Shown here piece after piece: positions 1 to 11,078 of a stretch of 64,000 bases of DNA. The translations under genes and the position numbers were made by a program. Below the pieces are notes generated by a model. That model worked only from the letters and a program-made list of their open reading frames with translations, was not told where the DNA came from and did not search any database. Where the stretch lies: positions 16,150,333-16,214,332 of the forward strand of contig NC_133293.1 in NCBI RefSeq assembly GCF_005239225.2, given 5' to 3'. Position 1 is the first letter of the stretch; each line of letters opens with the position of its first letter. Origin of the DNA: Populus alba (lineage: Eukaryota; Streptophyta; Magnoliopsida; Malpighiales; Salicaceae).

Positions 1-1752
1 CCCTAATAGATGGGTTTTACAATTAGAACGCAATTTGCTGGTCAAGCAAACCACTCATCTTGTGACTATAAGCTGGTCAAGCAAGCCCCAACTGGAATGC
101 AAAGTAGTGGTTAGAGTTTTAGATTATACTTGACGTCGTCGGTCGATAGCAGCACCCAATGAAAGCAGAAAATTATATGCAAGTTCTGGTATAAAAAAGA
201 AAATCAATTTAACTAACCAAAACAAAAAACAAAAGCTGTCTTGTACCAAACACTCCCCATGATCTAAAAGGAGTAACTTTGTTGAAATCTCGGCAAGCTT
301 TTACTTTCCATGGAACTTGGACAAAAATACCAGACTATGAACAGAAGCAGGGCAAATTTTCCAATAAAAAGGCAGGGGACTTCATCGGTAACTAATTTTA
401 CACGCGCCGCTTCTTCCAATTCAGATGCATCAAGAATTGGCAAATGATAGCAAGACATCTAGAGATTCAGTTTGAACATCAACTTCGGTCTGCAGTACAC
501 CAAAACCAGCATTCTGCATAACAGTAGATGCAATGATTGGCTAGAACATGCTGCACGAACAAAAAAAAAACCACCAACCTAGCCAATCAAATACAGTCCG
601 GCAACAAGCAAACAGTAGATGCAATGATTGGCTGGAACTGGCTGTCTGTCACTGTCAAGCTACAAGCAAACACAAACCTAACAGTGGTGATATAAACTCA
701 TCGGTATTATGTAACGTGATGTACTCTCTTAACAATGTTTTTTAATTGCATACGTGTTATACTTTTTAAATTTTGTTTATATTAACACATGTCTGAAAAT
801 TTAATGATTTTCAGACAATTGAAAAACAAGTTTAACCGCGTTAATAAACACATTAGAAGCATCAAGAGTCACGAGGTCGTAGCAATTTGCAGACAAATGC
901 TGAACTACTCCAGTCACCGATTCTTCTTGATAACAATGCGGCCACTGCTTAGCCAATTTACGCAGAAACCACTTAAAATAATAAAAAACATAGTCAAAAA
1001 GTTTGAAGCCAAACCTCATTCCTTAATAGCGTTTGTGATTTAGAATACACTGATTACTAATACATCTGAATCTCAGGGAATGATACATGCTTTTTCTTTC
1101 TTTCTTTTTAACTTACAATATCCCGATATTTACGTCCATTTTTTCAACTAGTTTTTTTTAAATCATAAAATTAATAATTATATAAACTTTTAAAAACTTT
1201 AAAATTTATTGATACTCAAATTAATAATATCTGAAAAAATAAATCTAAAACTTGACCATTTAAACTACTTCCCTCAATTTACATGCATCTTTTTAAGTTC
1301 AGTGTAAACCAATTTCAACCTTCTCTAGTCAAAACGGTCAAATTTTGGGATATATTTAACTGAACCACGTAAGACTACAATCTGGAGCTCTTTCTTGTAT
1401 TGCGGTATTATTATGTTTCTCTATTGAGCTGTGAATTCACCAATTACACTTAAATTGTATTCTCCCGAGCCACAATATCTGAAGCAGGTGCAGCATCCAA
1501 AATGCACAATTTGCTCAATTAGAGTCCTGTCCAATATTTAGCCAAACCAAGTATATGTAAAAAGAAGAGAGCCATAATAGTCTTACTTCAGATTATGGTA
1601 CACACAAGTTTCATATTCATTGCATTATCCACATAGAACTGAGTTCATCTACACGGGTACAAACTCTGTTAAGCTAAAGAGAAAAAAAAAAAAAAAAGGA
1701 AAACCAAAAACATGTATAGCAAACAAAAGGCATTGCACGGCCACTAACCTTG
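1..1752. other. intergenic, no supported gene
   Basis: No open frame here resembles a known protein; the short ORFs are chance frames in both directions. Around 485-545 and 590-640 two imperfect copies of a motif containing 'acagtagatgcaatgattgg' form a short direct repeat about 90 bp apart. The 1100-1260 stretch is simple AT-rich sequence. A poly-A run lies near 1680-1698, just beyond the 3' end of the minus-strand pseudogene. Confidence 0.5.
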
Positions 1753-2750
1753 TCAAGTATAGGTAACAGAAACAAAATGAGGGATCTTTCCATCATCAAA
1801 AGGCAAGCTGACATAGTCACCGGCAAACTCCTCAGCAACCCCCCAGACTAGCTCTCCGTGTACAGCCGTGCAATCCATGTAAATAACAGTAAACGCCGCG
1901 ATAATGTAAAGAAATAACATCGTTTGGAGAGCTGAAGGCACCACAATTCGAACAACAAAAGGCCAAATATTCCATGCGCTATCGATATTGCCAATATCCA
2001 AGTCTCCCCATGGAAATGAAATGGCAATTACAAACAAGCCAGGGAAAAAAGCCAAAAATAAAAACTAAGACAAAGCCACTCCTTTCGTTTCTTTAATTAG
2101 GAAGTTGCTCCTCTTCAATGGCTCAAGACCCCAAATTGATTCCGCAACCACTATCACCTGAGCTAAAACCCAATTCAACTGCAGATAAAACAGAAAAACC
2201 CCAAGAATCAGGCAAAAGACTTGAAAAGAAGGTGAAGAGACATTAACTTCAAATCCAAGAAGTTGAATTCGATTCATAACCACAAAAAAGAACAACGCAA
2301 AAAGGAGGACGACCCCCAAAAAGATAACTTCAGCAAAAGAGTTAGTTATCAAAAGGGGAAGGAAAGAAGTGAGAGAAGATTTGATTGAAGAGCAAAGCTT
2401 TACAGGTCTACCGTAGAATCCATGAATAACACTGTAGGTGATGGACCAGTATCGAAAAGAGAGAAAGTGACGGAAAATAGTACAAGGAGAAGGCAGAGGA
2501 TAATGGTATTTGTAGTGAAAAGATTTGAGAGATCATCTTGATAAAAAGTAGCGTGAGAAAAGAGGATTTTGGAGTAGAGAGTGGAGGATTGAGAGATGAT
2601 GTTTTGGATGGTGGGGTAGACAGAAAGAAAGAAAGAAAGAGGGAGGATAAAGAGAACAGAGAGAGCCAAGAAATGGCGGGAGTGGGCGTTTATTATACGT
2701 TGTGTTTATGATAAGACAGAGCAAAGGTCAGCGGCCGCTGTTGATCCCAT
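1753..2750 (-). pseudogene. pseudogene of a plant multi-TM membrane protein (At4g19950-like family)
   Basis: Starting at an ATG at 2750, the translation follows the intronless multi-TM family typified by Arabidopsis At4g19950, whose function is unknown. Visible landmarks are the hydrophobic LSVLFILPLSFFLSVYP segment, the YGRP motif before the central TM region, LNWVLAQVIVVAESIWGLE followed by a K-R-S block, and a C-terminal AGDYVSLP motif. Three lesions break it: an in-frame TAA at 2706-2708 (about codon 15), a frameshift near 2455-2465 just before SITYSVIHGFYGRP, and an in-frame TAG at 2065-2067. Spanning all frames it would be about 330 residues, close to family length. No introns are needed. 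The family assignment is from remembered sequence patterns; the lesions are read directly. Confidence 0.7.
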
Positions 2751-4976
2751 GGTGGATTTTGGGTTGATCGAGAGGGTGGAAGAAGTGGTGGTGGTGGTGA
2801 TGTTTTTGTTTTACTGGATGGAAGTGATGGGTTTGTTCTTTTTTTATTTCTTGTGTATGGAGAGATTGGAAGTTATCTCGGGTCGTTTGAGTGTATCGCC
2901 GCCATGGAAAAAGGCAGTCATCACATCAGTTTTCTTATGAAAAAATCAATTAAATTTATCTTATTTGCGTAATTTAATATAAATAAATTTTACTCTGAAG
3001 TCATGGGAGTTTGGTTTACGAGCTCCAATGTCGAGCATTTACACCGGAGAAGTGAGGGTTGGGTTCGACCCAGTATGATCGCCATTCTTTTTTGTTTGTG
3101 ATTGTGACCAAAACCTAAAACCAATCAGTTCGATTGGCGCGCAAGCAGGTTTGAAGATGTTCTGGTGAGTTGGTATGTTACAAAGACGAAGTTTCTTCGG
3201 GCATGGATGGAATATTAGAACAATTTAATGAGATATTTTTAAATTTATTCGAACTGGATGATACTTTGTTAAGTACAATACCGTGTTAATGGTGGAGTTT
3301 CTCAGTTACCCAGTACTAGTATAAAGGAAGACCATTTCTACGATTCTTTGTAAAAATAAAAAGATTACAATTGTAGTCTCTTTAAATTATTTTTTATAAT
3401 AAAAAATAATTTGTTTTCATGAAGTCATTATAGCACATATCCCAAATTTTATTAAAATTTCGTTTAGGATAAGCTTAAGTTAACAGGATATTAAGTTTGA
3501 ATAATTAAGACGATAGTTATTTTTTAATGTGGTTTTGTTTCAAAGTATATTTAAATAATACATATTATTTTAGTTTTCATAATTTATATTTGATATTAAA
3601 AACAACCACATCAAAATAATTTAAAAATATTAAAAAAATTAATATAAAATAAAAATAATAATTTTTAACAAAAATAATTTTTCAACTATAAAAACAAACA
3701 CTTTTAATTTATCAAACTCAAAAGTGTTTTTTAAAAGTTGCTCGAGCAGGGGCCGCAGTCAATTCAACTTTACCATATTGTCAAGTTTTTTTTTTTTTAG
3801 ATGGTACCATCAACAAAAAAAGAAAAGCAACAAATTAGCATAATTAATAAAAAAAAAATCAGTTAAATAACACTTTCTTAACTAGTTGTGTTGGTATAAA
3901 ATTCAATAGATTGCATTATTCTCATCAACGCAACCTGATAGAATATATAAAAAATAAAAAATCATAATTATCTCGACAACAATAACTTTTATTTATTTTT
4001 ATTCTACTTGGTTATATTGATGAGAATAGCATAACTTAAAATGTTAACATTTAGCTAATTTTTATCTCAAGAATACCATGCTTGAAATGTCTGAGAAAGT
4101 TTACATTTATTTTTTTTTCTCTACAAGAGAGACCAATTAATTGTGTATGTGTTGGAAACTTTTTTTACACGTGCACTTTTCTTCTTTTATTAACAAGGTA
4201 GTAAGATATTTATTGGATCTAATTGTACTGGATCATCTAATTGCTATAATTTACAAAATATTTGATTAATCAAAATAGGATCCGTTAAATAATTTCTTGA
4301 AAGCTATTTTTAAACGTTTTTATATTTATTTATTATTAAAAAAATTAAACAACAAAAAAATACTTTCCATTAAACACAGTTAACAAATCCTTACGTTCGC
4401 AATTCTGGCTCACTACTTAACATGAGTTGCATAAATAAGACATGATTATTACAATGATAATCAGAATCACAAGGATATGATTAATGACTGCTTTTCTTTG
4501 ATTATTTCCTCTGGGACGTCCGTGGTTTTCTTTTTAAATTTATTATTTCTACCACTCTGACGTAACGCCCATCCAATCCAATAAAACTGTAGCTCGAGCA
4601 TAAACATCTTCAACTTCAAAGGAAAAAAATATATATGCAAACCCTCTACTGCTTCCCAGTCCCACATATCATGCTATTGGAAAACTCACCCCACCCCACC
4701 ATTCCATTCACGCCAATTATCCACCGACTTCTCCTTCGATACCAGAATCCTTCACAATTGTGAAATCCTCGTGAATTCCCTTCAAATCCAACAATCATAT
4801 TGCAAAGTTCCCAGGTTTTTTTCGCTATCTGATCCTCTCTTTTCCATGCTCCTCGTATTGACCGTTAAAGCGAAATCAAGTTGTTTTTTTTTTTTTTTGC
4901 GTGTTACATTGCTAGGCAGATTTTAACTCAAGATCCAATAGACTGACACAGACACTGTGTATGTATCGACATCAAG
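2751..4976. other. intergenic, AT-rich
   Basis: No gene is supported. The stretch holds the upstream region of the minus-strand pseudogene (a GCGGCCGC site at 2731-2738), long A/T-rich tracts at 3380-3720 and 3790-4400, and the promoter and leader of the downstream plus-strand gene. A pyrimidine- and poly-T-rich tract at about 4883-4898 precedes the leader ending at 4976. Confidence 0.5.
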
Positions 4977-6061
4977 ATGGAGGTTTCTAGTACAGCTTCT
5001 CCTAGAATGAGCTTGGATCAGCTAAAAAAGGAGGGATCTGAAGAAACCCATTTGCAAAACTCTGAGCTTGAATCATCTGATTTTAGTGATAGGCATAATC
5101 ATCAATTCCATTCAATGAGTGCGTTGGAGATCCTGAGAGAAACAGTGAGGATTCTCCGATGTAATTCATGGTCGTTTATGACGATCGCTGCTTTGCTTAT
5201 TTGCCCAGTATCTGCCATTCTTTTGTCAAATGTATTGGTTGATCAGTCTATTGTTAAGAAATTGAGTATTAGGCTTTTGTTGGTTGCCAAATCCAGTGGA
5301 CTCCCATTGAGGCCTTTTATCAAACAGTCGTGTCATCGTTTTTCCGAGATGGCTGTTTCGTCTGCCATGTGCTTCCCATTGTTTATTACCTTGTCTTTGT
5401 TATCGAGAGCTGCGGTGGTTTATTCTGTAGATTGCACTTATTCGAAGAAAAATGTCGACGGTTCAAAGTTTTTGGTGATAATTAGTAAAAAATTGGAGAA
5501 GGGTTGTTTCTACGTATTTGTGGTCGAGTTTGGTGATTGTTGGCTGTCTCACATTATTCTGTGTTCTTCTTTTAGCTGCCTGCAGTACATTTTCGGCAAT
5601 TGGGTTTTGGCAAGAGTTAAATCTATATGCTGCAATAATAGCGGGGCTAGCTTTCTCAGTTGTTTTTGCAAATGCGATTATTATTTGCAAGACTGCTGTC
5701 GTGGTCTGTATGTTGGAAGATGTTTCAGGCCCGCAGGCACTGCTCCGGTCAAGTGTTTTTAATTAGGGGACAGACTCAGGTGGGTCTTCTGATATTTCTT
5801 GGATCAACAATTGGGATGGCAATGATAGAAGGTTTGTTTGAGCATAGGGTGAAGACATTGAGTTATGGAGATGGGTCTTCCAGGATTTGGGAAGGTCCTC
5901 TTTTAGTTGTTATGCATTCATTTGTGGTGCTTATTGATTTGATGATGAGTGCAGTTTTCTACTATAGTTGCAGATCTTATAATATGGAAACCTCGGATGA
6001 TGAATGCCAGTCAATTTTAGAAGCAGTCACTGTTTCTGCTGAATCTGCGGGTACTCCATGA
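4977..6061 (+). pseudogene. At1g26650/At1g69430-like membrane protein, two frameshifts
   Basis: The reading starts at ATG 4977 with a polar N-terminus, then membrane segments including SFMTIAALLICPVSAILLSN, and a strongly conserved C-terminal half with EDVSGPQALLRSS, RGQTQVGLLIFLGSTIGMA and FEHRVKTLSYGDGSSRIWEGP. These are hallmarks of the plant family containing At1g26650 and At1g69430 (TAIR label 'Son of sevenless protein', function unknown). The product is carried in three successive frames. A 2-base loss around 5493-5496 moves frame 1 to frame 2, and one extra T in the run 5756-5760 moves frame 2 to frame 3. With both undone the length is exactly 361 codons plus stop at 6061, and conservation continues across both breaks. 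It is therefore a very young pseudogene or carries sequencing errors. No introns are seen. Confidence 0.75.
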
Positions 6062-7233
6062 TGTGATCATGTGAAATGATTACCATTGTAGAGTCTTCTC
6101 CAGTTAATGAAGGCAGGACTTATGTGAGAAAATTATGGTTACGTTGCTTTTCTCACCACTGCTAAAGAACTCTCATGGGAACTTTTCACTAGCCATTAGC
6201 ATGCAAAGATTTAAGGCTGGTGCTTACCTCAGATGATTATCTAGTTTTCTTTATAAATGTCACTGGAATGCTATATATCACATTTTTAGTATTCTGCAGG
6301 AGATGAAAACGAAATCAGAACAGGCATGTGAAGTTTGATGGGTACAGTACCGTTGTATAAAGATATAGTCCTTAGTTAATTTTTGTCATTTGCCTATGGT
6401 GTTTTCATTCATGGATAGTCAAATTTGTTTTTAATTATTCAATTTCACTTATCAAACTGTTAATGTTTCATCAAAAGATTTACTGCCTGTTATGGAACGT
6501 GAATTGGACTTGATATTTTGAGTTCTATAAATTAATCTGTTCATTGTATTGGATGGAGTTTGCCAGTTATATGGATTCTTTTCCTCACGAGGACATTGTG
6601 CATAAGTTTGAAATGTTGGAAGTGCCTGATGGACCAAATGAAATTGATTATTCACCTGTGTCGGTTTGCGGTACAGTCAAGCCACTGGATATTATTTTGC
6701 TCAGAATTAATTTTGATTTCTTTTGACATTTTGAGGAAGTGTATAATTTCATATATATTATCTAAGCATCGTAGCATTGATATGGGCAGTTAGTGATATA
6801 ATAATTCCGAGTCCTGATTCTTTCACTTTCAAGTCCTTTTGTAGCTGTTGTTACTCTTGTTGGTTGCTGGAAAACTCAGGGGAAGGATTTTGAAGTATAC
6901 TTCTTAGGTTTTCTTTTATAATAATGGAATATCTTATCATCTTGAGATGCATGTTTGAAAGCAAAACATCTTTTAAACAGAAAATCTCTAAGTTTATTTG
7001 CTTGTAAGAAACACATCTTCAATTTGAAAGCCATTCTACGTATTATGGGATTCATTTATTATTCATTTAGTTTCAGTGCCTCATTCACCAGAACTCTGAG
7101 AATTGCTCTTTATGCTGTGAACATCACCGAAATTCCATCCGGCTGGAAGCAAGATGATTGAATTCAATAGGTTTCATTTCTTCTCGAATATCTTTCACCA
7201 TAACTTCATTATAAGTATCAAAGCTATTTGTTC
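6062..7233. other. 3' region of the At1g69430-like gene and intergenic
   Basis: The stretch contains the likely 3' UTR of the upstream gene and plain AT-rich sequence. Small ORFs at 6544-6726 and 6955-7161 match nothing I recognise and have no splice context. Confidence 0.4.
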
Positions 7234-8092
7234 TTATTGAACATAAGCTGTTGCTCGTCCTGCATGGGGCTTTTGCTGAACATTTGGTTCTTTAACTCCT
7301 TGATCCTCGCTCTCAACAATAAGGAAGTCCACTTGAGTGTCACCGTCCCAAATTCTTATGCCCTTTAGATGATTTGTTGTTGTGTCAACTCTAAGAACCA
7401 AGTCTTTACTTCCTGGAATTTCACTGTTATTGTTGCACAACTTCACAGGTATTTCAGTGCTTGACCCTTCAGGGTCACTTTGGATGCCGATGCTTTGGGC
7501 ATTCATTCACCTTTCCTGGATTTTTCTTCCCTGAAAACTAACGAAATAAGTGAAACAAGTTGATTTCTTGCATCTAGATGGTCTATATACCAAAAGCAAG
7601 GAAAGTATACAATTTAGCTGGTAGCAAACTTTGATCTTAAATGTTATAAGCCATACCCTCAAGATTGATTTGTTCTTGTTGAAGATAGGTTGATGCTTCT
7701 CCTTGCTGCCTGATAGTCTGTTGAAGTTCTTGAGAATTCACGTTAATGCTAGAAGGTCCTGGATCAGATAGTGCATGTTGCTTTAATTCATTTGTTTATT
7801 GAACACCTTTGTCATTCTTAGAGTTGCCTGCCATGCTTCTAGTGATATGGAAGTCTAGCAGGGCACAGCCATCGTCCATTCGTACATCCTTTAGTTGCTG
7901 CATCCAATGTTTTTATCTGCTTGGGAGTTTACTGGGAGGGAAGGGATTATTGGCTCTGGTATTTGATCTCCTTCGACACCATATCCCCTCTCAACATGCG
8001 TGTTCTTCGTTCCAGGATCCACCGGATGGGTCGAGTAAATTGGATGAACAGTTTTCTGATGTGTTGATTTGCTTTTCTTTCCTGCAAAATAT
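7234..8092 (-). pseudogene. possible decayed multi-exon gene, unknown product
   Basis: Three minus-strand open stretches look more protein-like than background. The first is about 8092-7891, following a TTTGCAG acceptor-like site and rich in Pro/Val/Glu. The second is about 7770-7645, containing a Gln/Glu-rich helix-like run (SQELQQTIRQQGEAS). The third is 7506-7234, ending in TAA, with GIRIWDGDTQVDFLIVE. They lie in the same orientation and order, but I cannot join them into one frame with convincing splice sites and do not recognise the family. Chance is possible. The relation to either flanking plus-strand gene is unclear. Confidence 0.25.
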
Positions 8093-8105
8093 GAAGATGA
8101 AGTAG

Positions 8106-9235
8106 AGTGAAACCTTAGGAAAGGAAGACGAATAAAATGATTTCAGAAAAAAAGAAAAAAATAAAATAAAATCACAATTTATACCGCAGTAGAATGGAAA
8201 ACAGCAAAATGGCATCTCTGCAGCAACATAAAAAAATTGATTAGCACACTCCCTTTATATAAACGAAAACAGAGCGGCAAAGAAAAAAAAGAAGAAAAAA
8301 GGTTGCCCTCAATTTCAGCGGGAGTGATGACACGAGACAGAGTTATGAGCATCAATGCTCCTAAAAAATGGTACTATGTCATTATATTAAAGGCAAATAA
8401 ATGGCCATTTTCCACGTGGCAAAAATGCGCGAAGCAAGGAAAAAAGAAGAAAGAAAGTAGATTAGCCTTTAAAAAAATCAGTGTGATACTGATAAATAAA
8501 GCAGAAACCTATCGTGAAATTTGATTCCGAAGAGTGTTAGAATTTTGTAAGAGATTGGAATCCCTTCTCTAAGAGCTGATCGAACGGCTTGGTTCTAGCC
8601 TAGCAGCAAAAGAAACCAAGCACGACAGCGGAAGACATGTCATTCATTACTCTCAATCATGGCGTGTCGTTCATTTTTGGCTGGACTGGCTACCCTTCAG
8701 TTGAAAAACAGGGGATGCCTTTTGTCAATATAAAAGAAGGAAAGAAAACCCGAGTAATAATAACTTCCCAAATCAGCAGCAGCAGGTATCCTTACTTCAG
8801 GTTTGTATACCAGTTGTTCACAGGTGCTGTACTTGGATTGGATTGAAAAAACTCTATAATCTCTGCTTTCCTGTCGCAGCTGTGGTTAGGGGTAAGTACT
8901 TGTATAGGATACTCGCAAGTATGATAATAGTTATTTCTTCTACTTCTTCTAGTTCTTGTTTTTTTTATAGTAACATGGGTGCTTGAAGTTGATAACGCGG
9001 TTAGACTGTTCGACAAAATGTCTAAATGAAAAGTTTGTTTTTTTTCCAATTTGATTGAAATATGTGAGTTTTTTTGGCTAATCAAATAAATACCCATGTC
9101 CTCTTTTTGACTGGAATTGTAAAAGATGCTGCTGGTTTGCGTCAACTTTTATATTTTACGTGCAAGTTTATATAAGAAGAGTGACTTCTTTCGGAGGTCA
9201 TTTAATAAGTTTGACTATATTTTGTAACAGGGATA
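8106..9235. other. intergenic and 5' leader of the UXT-like gene
   Basis: The stretch is mostly A-rich sequence (8140-8180, 8280-8300) and no coding gene is supported. An acceptor-like TTTGTAACAG at 9221-9230 lies six bases before the UXT start codon, so a non-coding first exon and leader intron probably lie in this stretch. A candidate donor (GGTAAGTAC) is near 8890. Confidence 0.4.
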
Positions 9236-10283
9236 ATGATGGATAGCAACATACAGGAAAAAGTTCATAAAGTCGAGGAATTTTTTGATGGCCATTTGAA
9301 ACCACAGCTTGTTCGCGCTATTGCTGAACGGTATAAATTTTTTTTTTTTTTAATTATTACTACCAATTGCCTCTTTGTACCATTTTAGCAACCGTGAACC
9401 AAAATGATAACAAATTATTTTAAAAGTTTTGGCTTGTCTGGTTGCTTTGTAATCTCAGACATAGGTTCTGCTACTGCTATTAAAATCTCAAAGCTTACGA
9501 CTGTTTAAGTGAGAAAGAATGCGAAAAGAATTCTTTAATTGGACAAGTAGATTCCTGTTTAAGCTTACAACTGTTCTATGCGAAAAGAATTCTTAAAAAA
9601 ATTGATTCTATCTAACATCAAATTCTTAGGATGTTGCTTCTTTAATTTGTTGGATCGAAAGTTGAGAAGTAGAAAGAGATTTATGATTTCTGCTATGTTG
9701 AATGCTTATTGAGTGTTTTTCATGCTCTTATTTTGCAGGGACAAGGTTTTTGAGCAACAAAAGATGTTGTATCCTTTTCTTTTTATTCATGGTTCTTTGG
9801 AGATTAAATAGCGGGTAGTCAGTACCCATTTTCTTATAACCAAAATTTCCTTGTGCATTGAAAGGAGGCCATTGGGCATCGGGTGTCTTTCAATTGAATT
9901 TCGCAACTCAATTACTGATCCCAGGTAGTCCCATTATCTGCTTGACTCTTTACTTCTAGCTCAGATTTGTGAAGGAACATAGAGAACTTAGAGAAGAACA
10001 GCGTACGATGGTCAACCTTGGCTCCGTATTGTACATGCAAGTTGATGTGTAAGTGCTTGCTGCCTTGAGTACTCTACTACACCTTTCAGTAGCTGTATCG
10101 ATATATTCCTTCTCTGAACTCCATGTATTATTTACATATCAGGCCAGATACCCACCGCATATTTGTGGATGTTGGACTTGGATTCCATGTGGAGTTTACC
10201 TGGCAAAGTATGCACTTTCTCTTTGGTTAATCAAAGCTCTGTTTAAAGTTTATTCCCCTAGAAACATGTTGCAAAGATAGAAA

Positions 10284-10710
10284 CTTAGGGGCCATTTGTT
10301 TTTGCATAAAATATTTTATAGAAAAATGGTCAAATGTACAATATTTTGAAGTGGATCTAGGAACTTAGAAAATTATTTTAGCTCATAAAATTCCGTAAAA
10401 TATTTCATGGATAATACGGAACTCATGATTTCTTACTTACACCATCATCCAACTATTTTAAACGCCACCCCACACCCCGCCACCCTATCAATGGCATCCC
10501 ACCACCACCACCACCACCACCTCCTCTCTTCCACCATCATTGCTGCCGCCACCCTACTGGCATCATCATTCAACCACAACTTTGCCACCATCTTTCTGCC
10601 AAGAATCCATTACCATCAAATATTTCATGTCATTACTTACCAAACTTCGAAAAATATGTTAAACATGTCATGGATGTAAAAATATTTTAAGTAAAACAAA
10701 CACCCCTAAA
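10284..10710. mobile_element. MITE-like element in the UXT intron
   Basis: The left end reads TTAGGGGCCATTTGTTTTT and the right end is its near reverse complement, ending AAACAAACACCCCTAAA, giving terminal inverted repeats of about 17 bp with a few mismatches. This resembles hAT-type non-autonomous elements. The interior is non-coding and includes a CAC-trinucleotide run at 10499-10520. A clear target duplication was not seen. Confidence 0.45.
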
Positions 10711-10800
10711 TAACAAGACAACTTGCTGATGTTAGGACTGAGAAAAAAGAAATCCTTGCTGGTTATTATCACCATGAGCTATCTAGAATCAGTTCTTTTT

Positions 10801-11078
10801 ATGACGAACCTCATTTGTCATTACATATTTAGTCCATAGGACTACCATAAAAAAGAAGAAGAAAAAGAAAAGCTTGCTGTACAAGTTCTCTGGATTCCAT
10901 TACGATAGCTAAGAGATGACATGGATTAAATCCTGTGTTATGACGAACCTCATTTGTCATTACGTATTTAGTCCATAGGACTACCATAAAACAAGAAGAG
11001 AAAAAGAAAAGCTTGTTGTACAAGTCCTATGGATTCCATTACGATAACTAAGAGATGACATGGATTAAATCCTGTGTT
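10801..11078. repeat. 139-bp tandem duplication
   Basis: Two head-to-tail copies, 10801-10939 and 10940-11078, both begin ATGACGAACCTCATTTGTC and end ATTAAATCCTGTGTT. They differ at only a few positions, so the duplication is recent. It lies between the fourth exon and the last exon of the UXT-like gene. Confidence 0.85.

Noticed and set aside
10407..10679. 90-codon His-rich open frame
   Set aside because: It lies inside the MITE-like insert; the His run comes from the CAC repeat.
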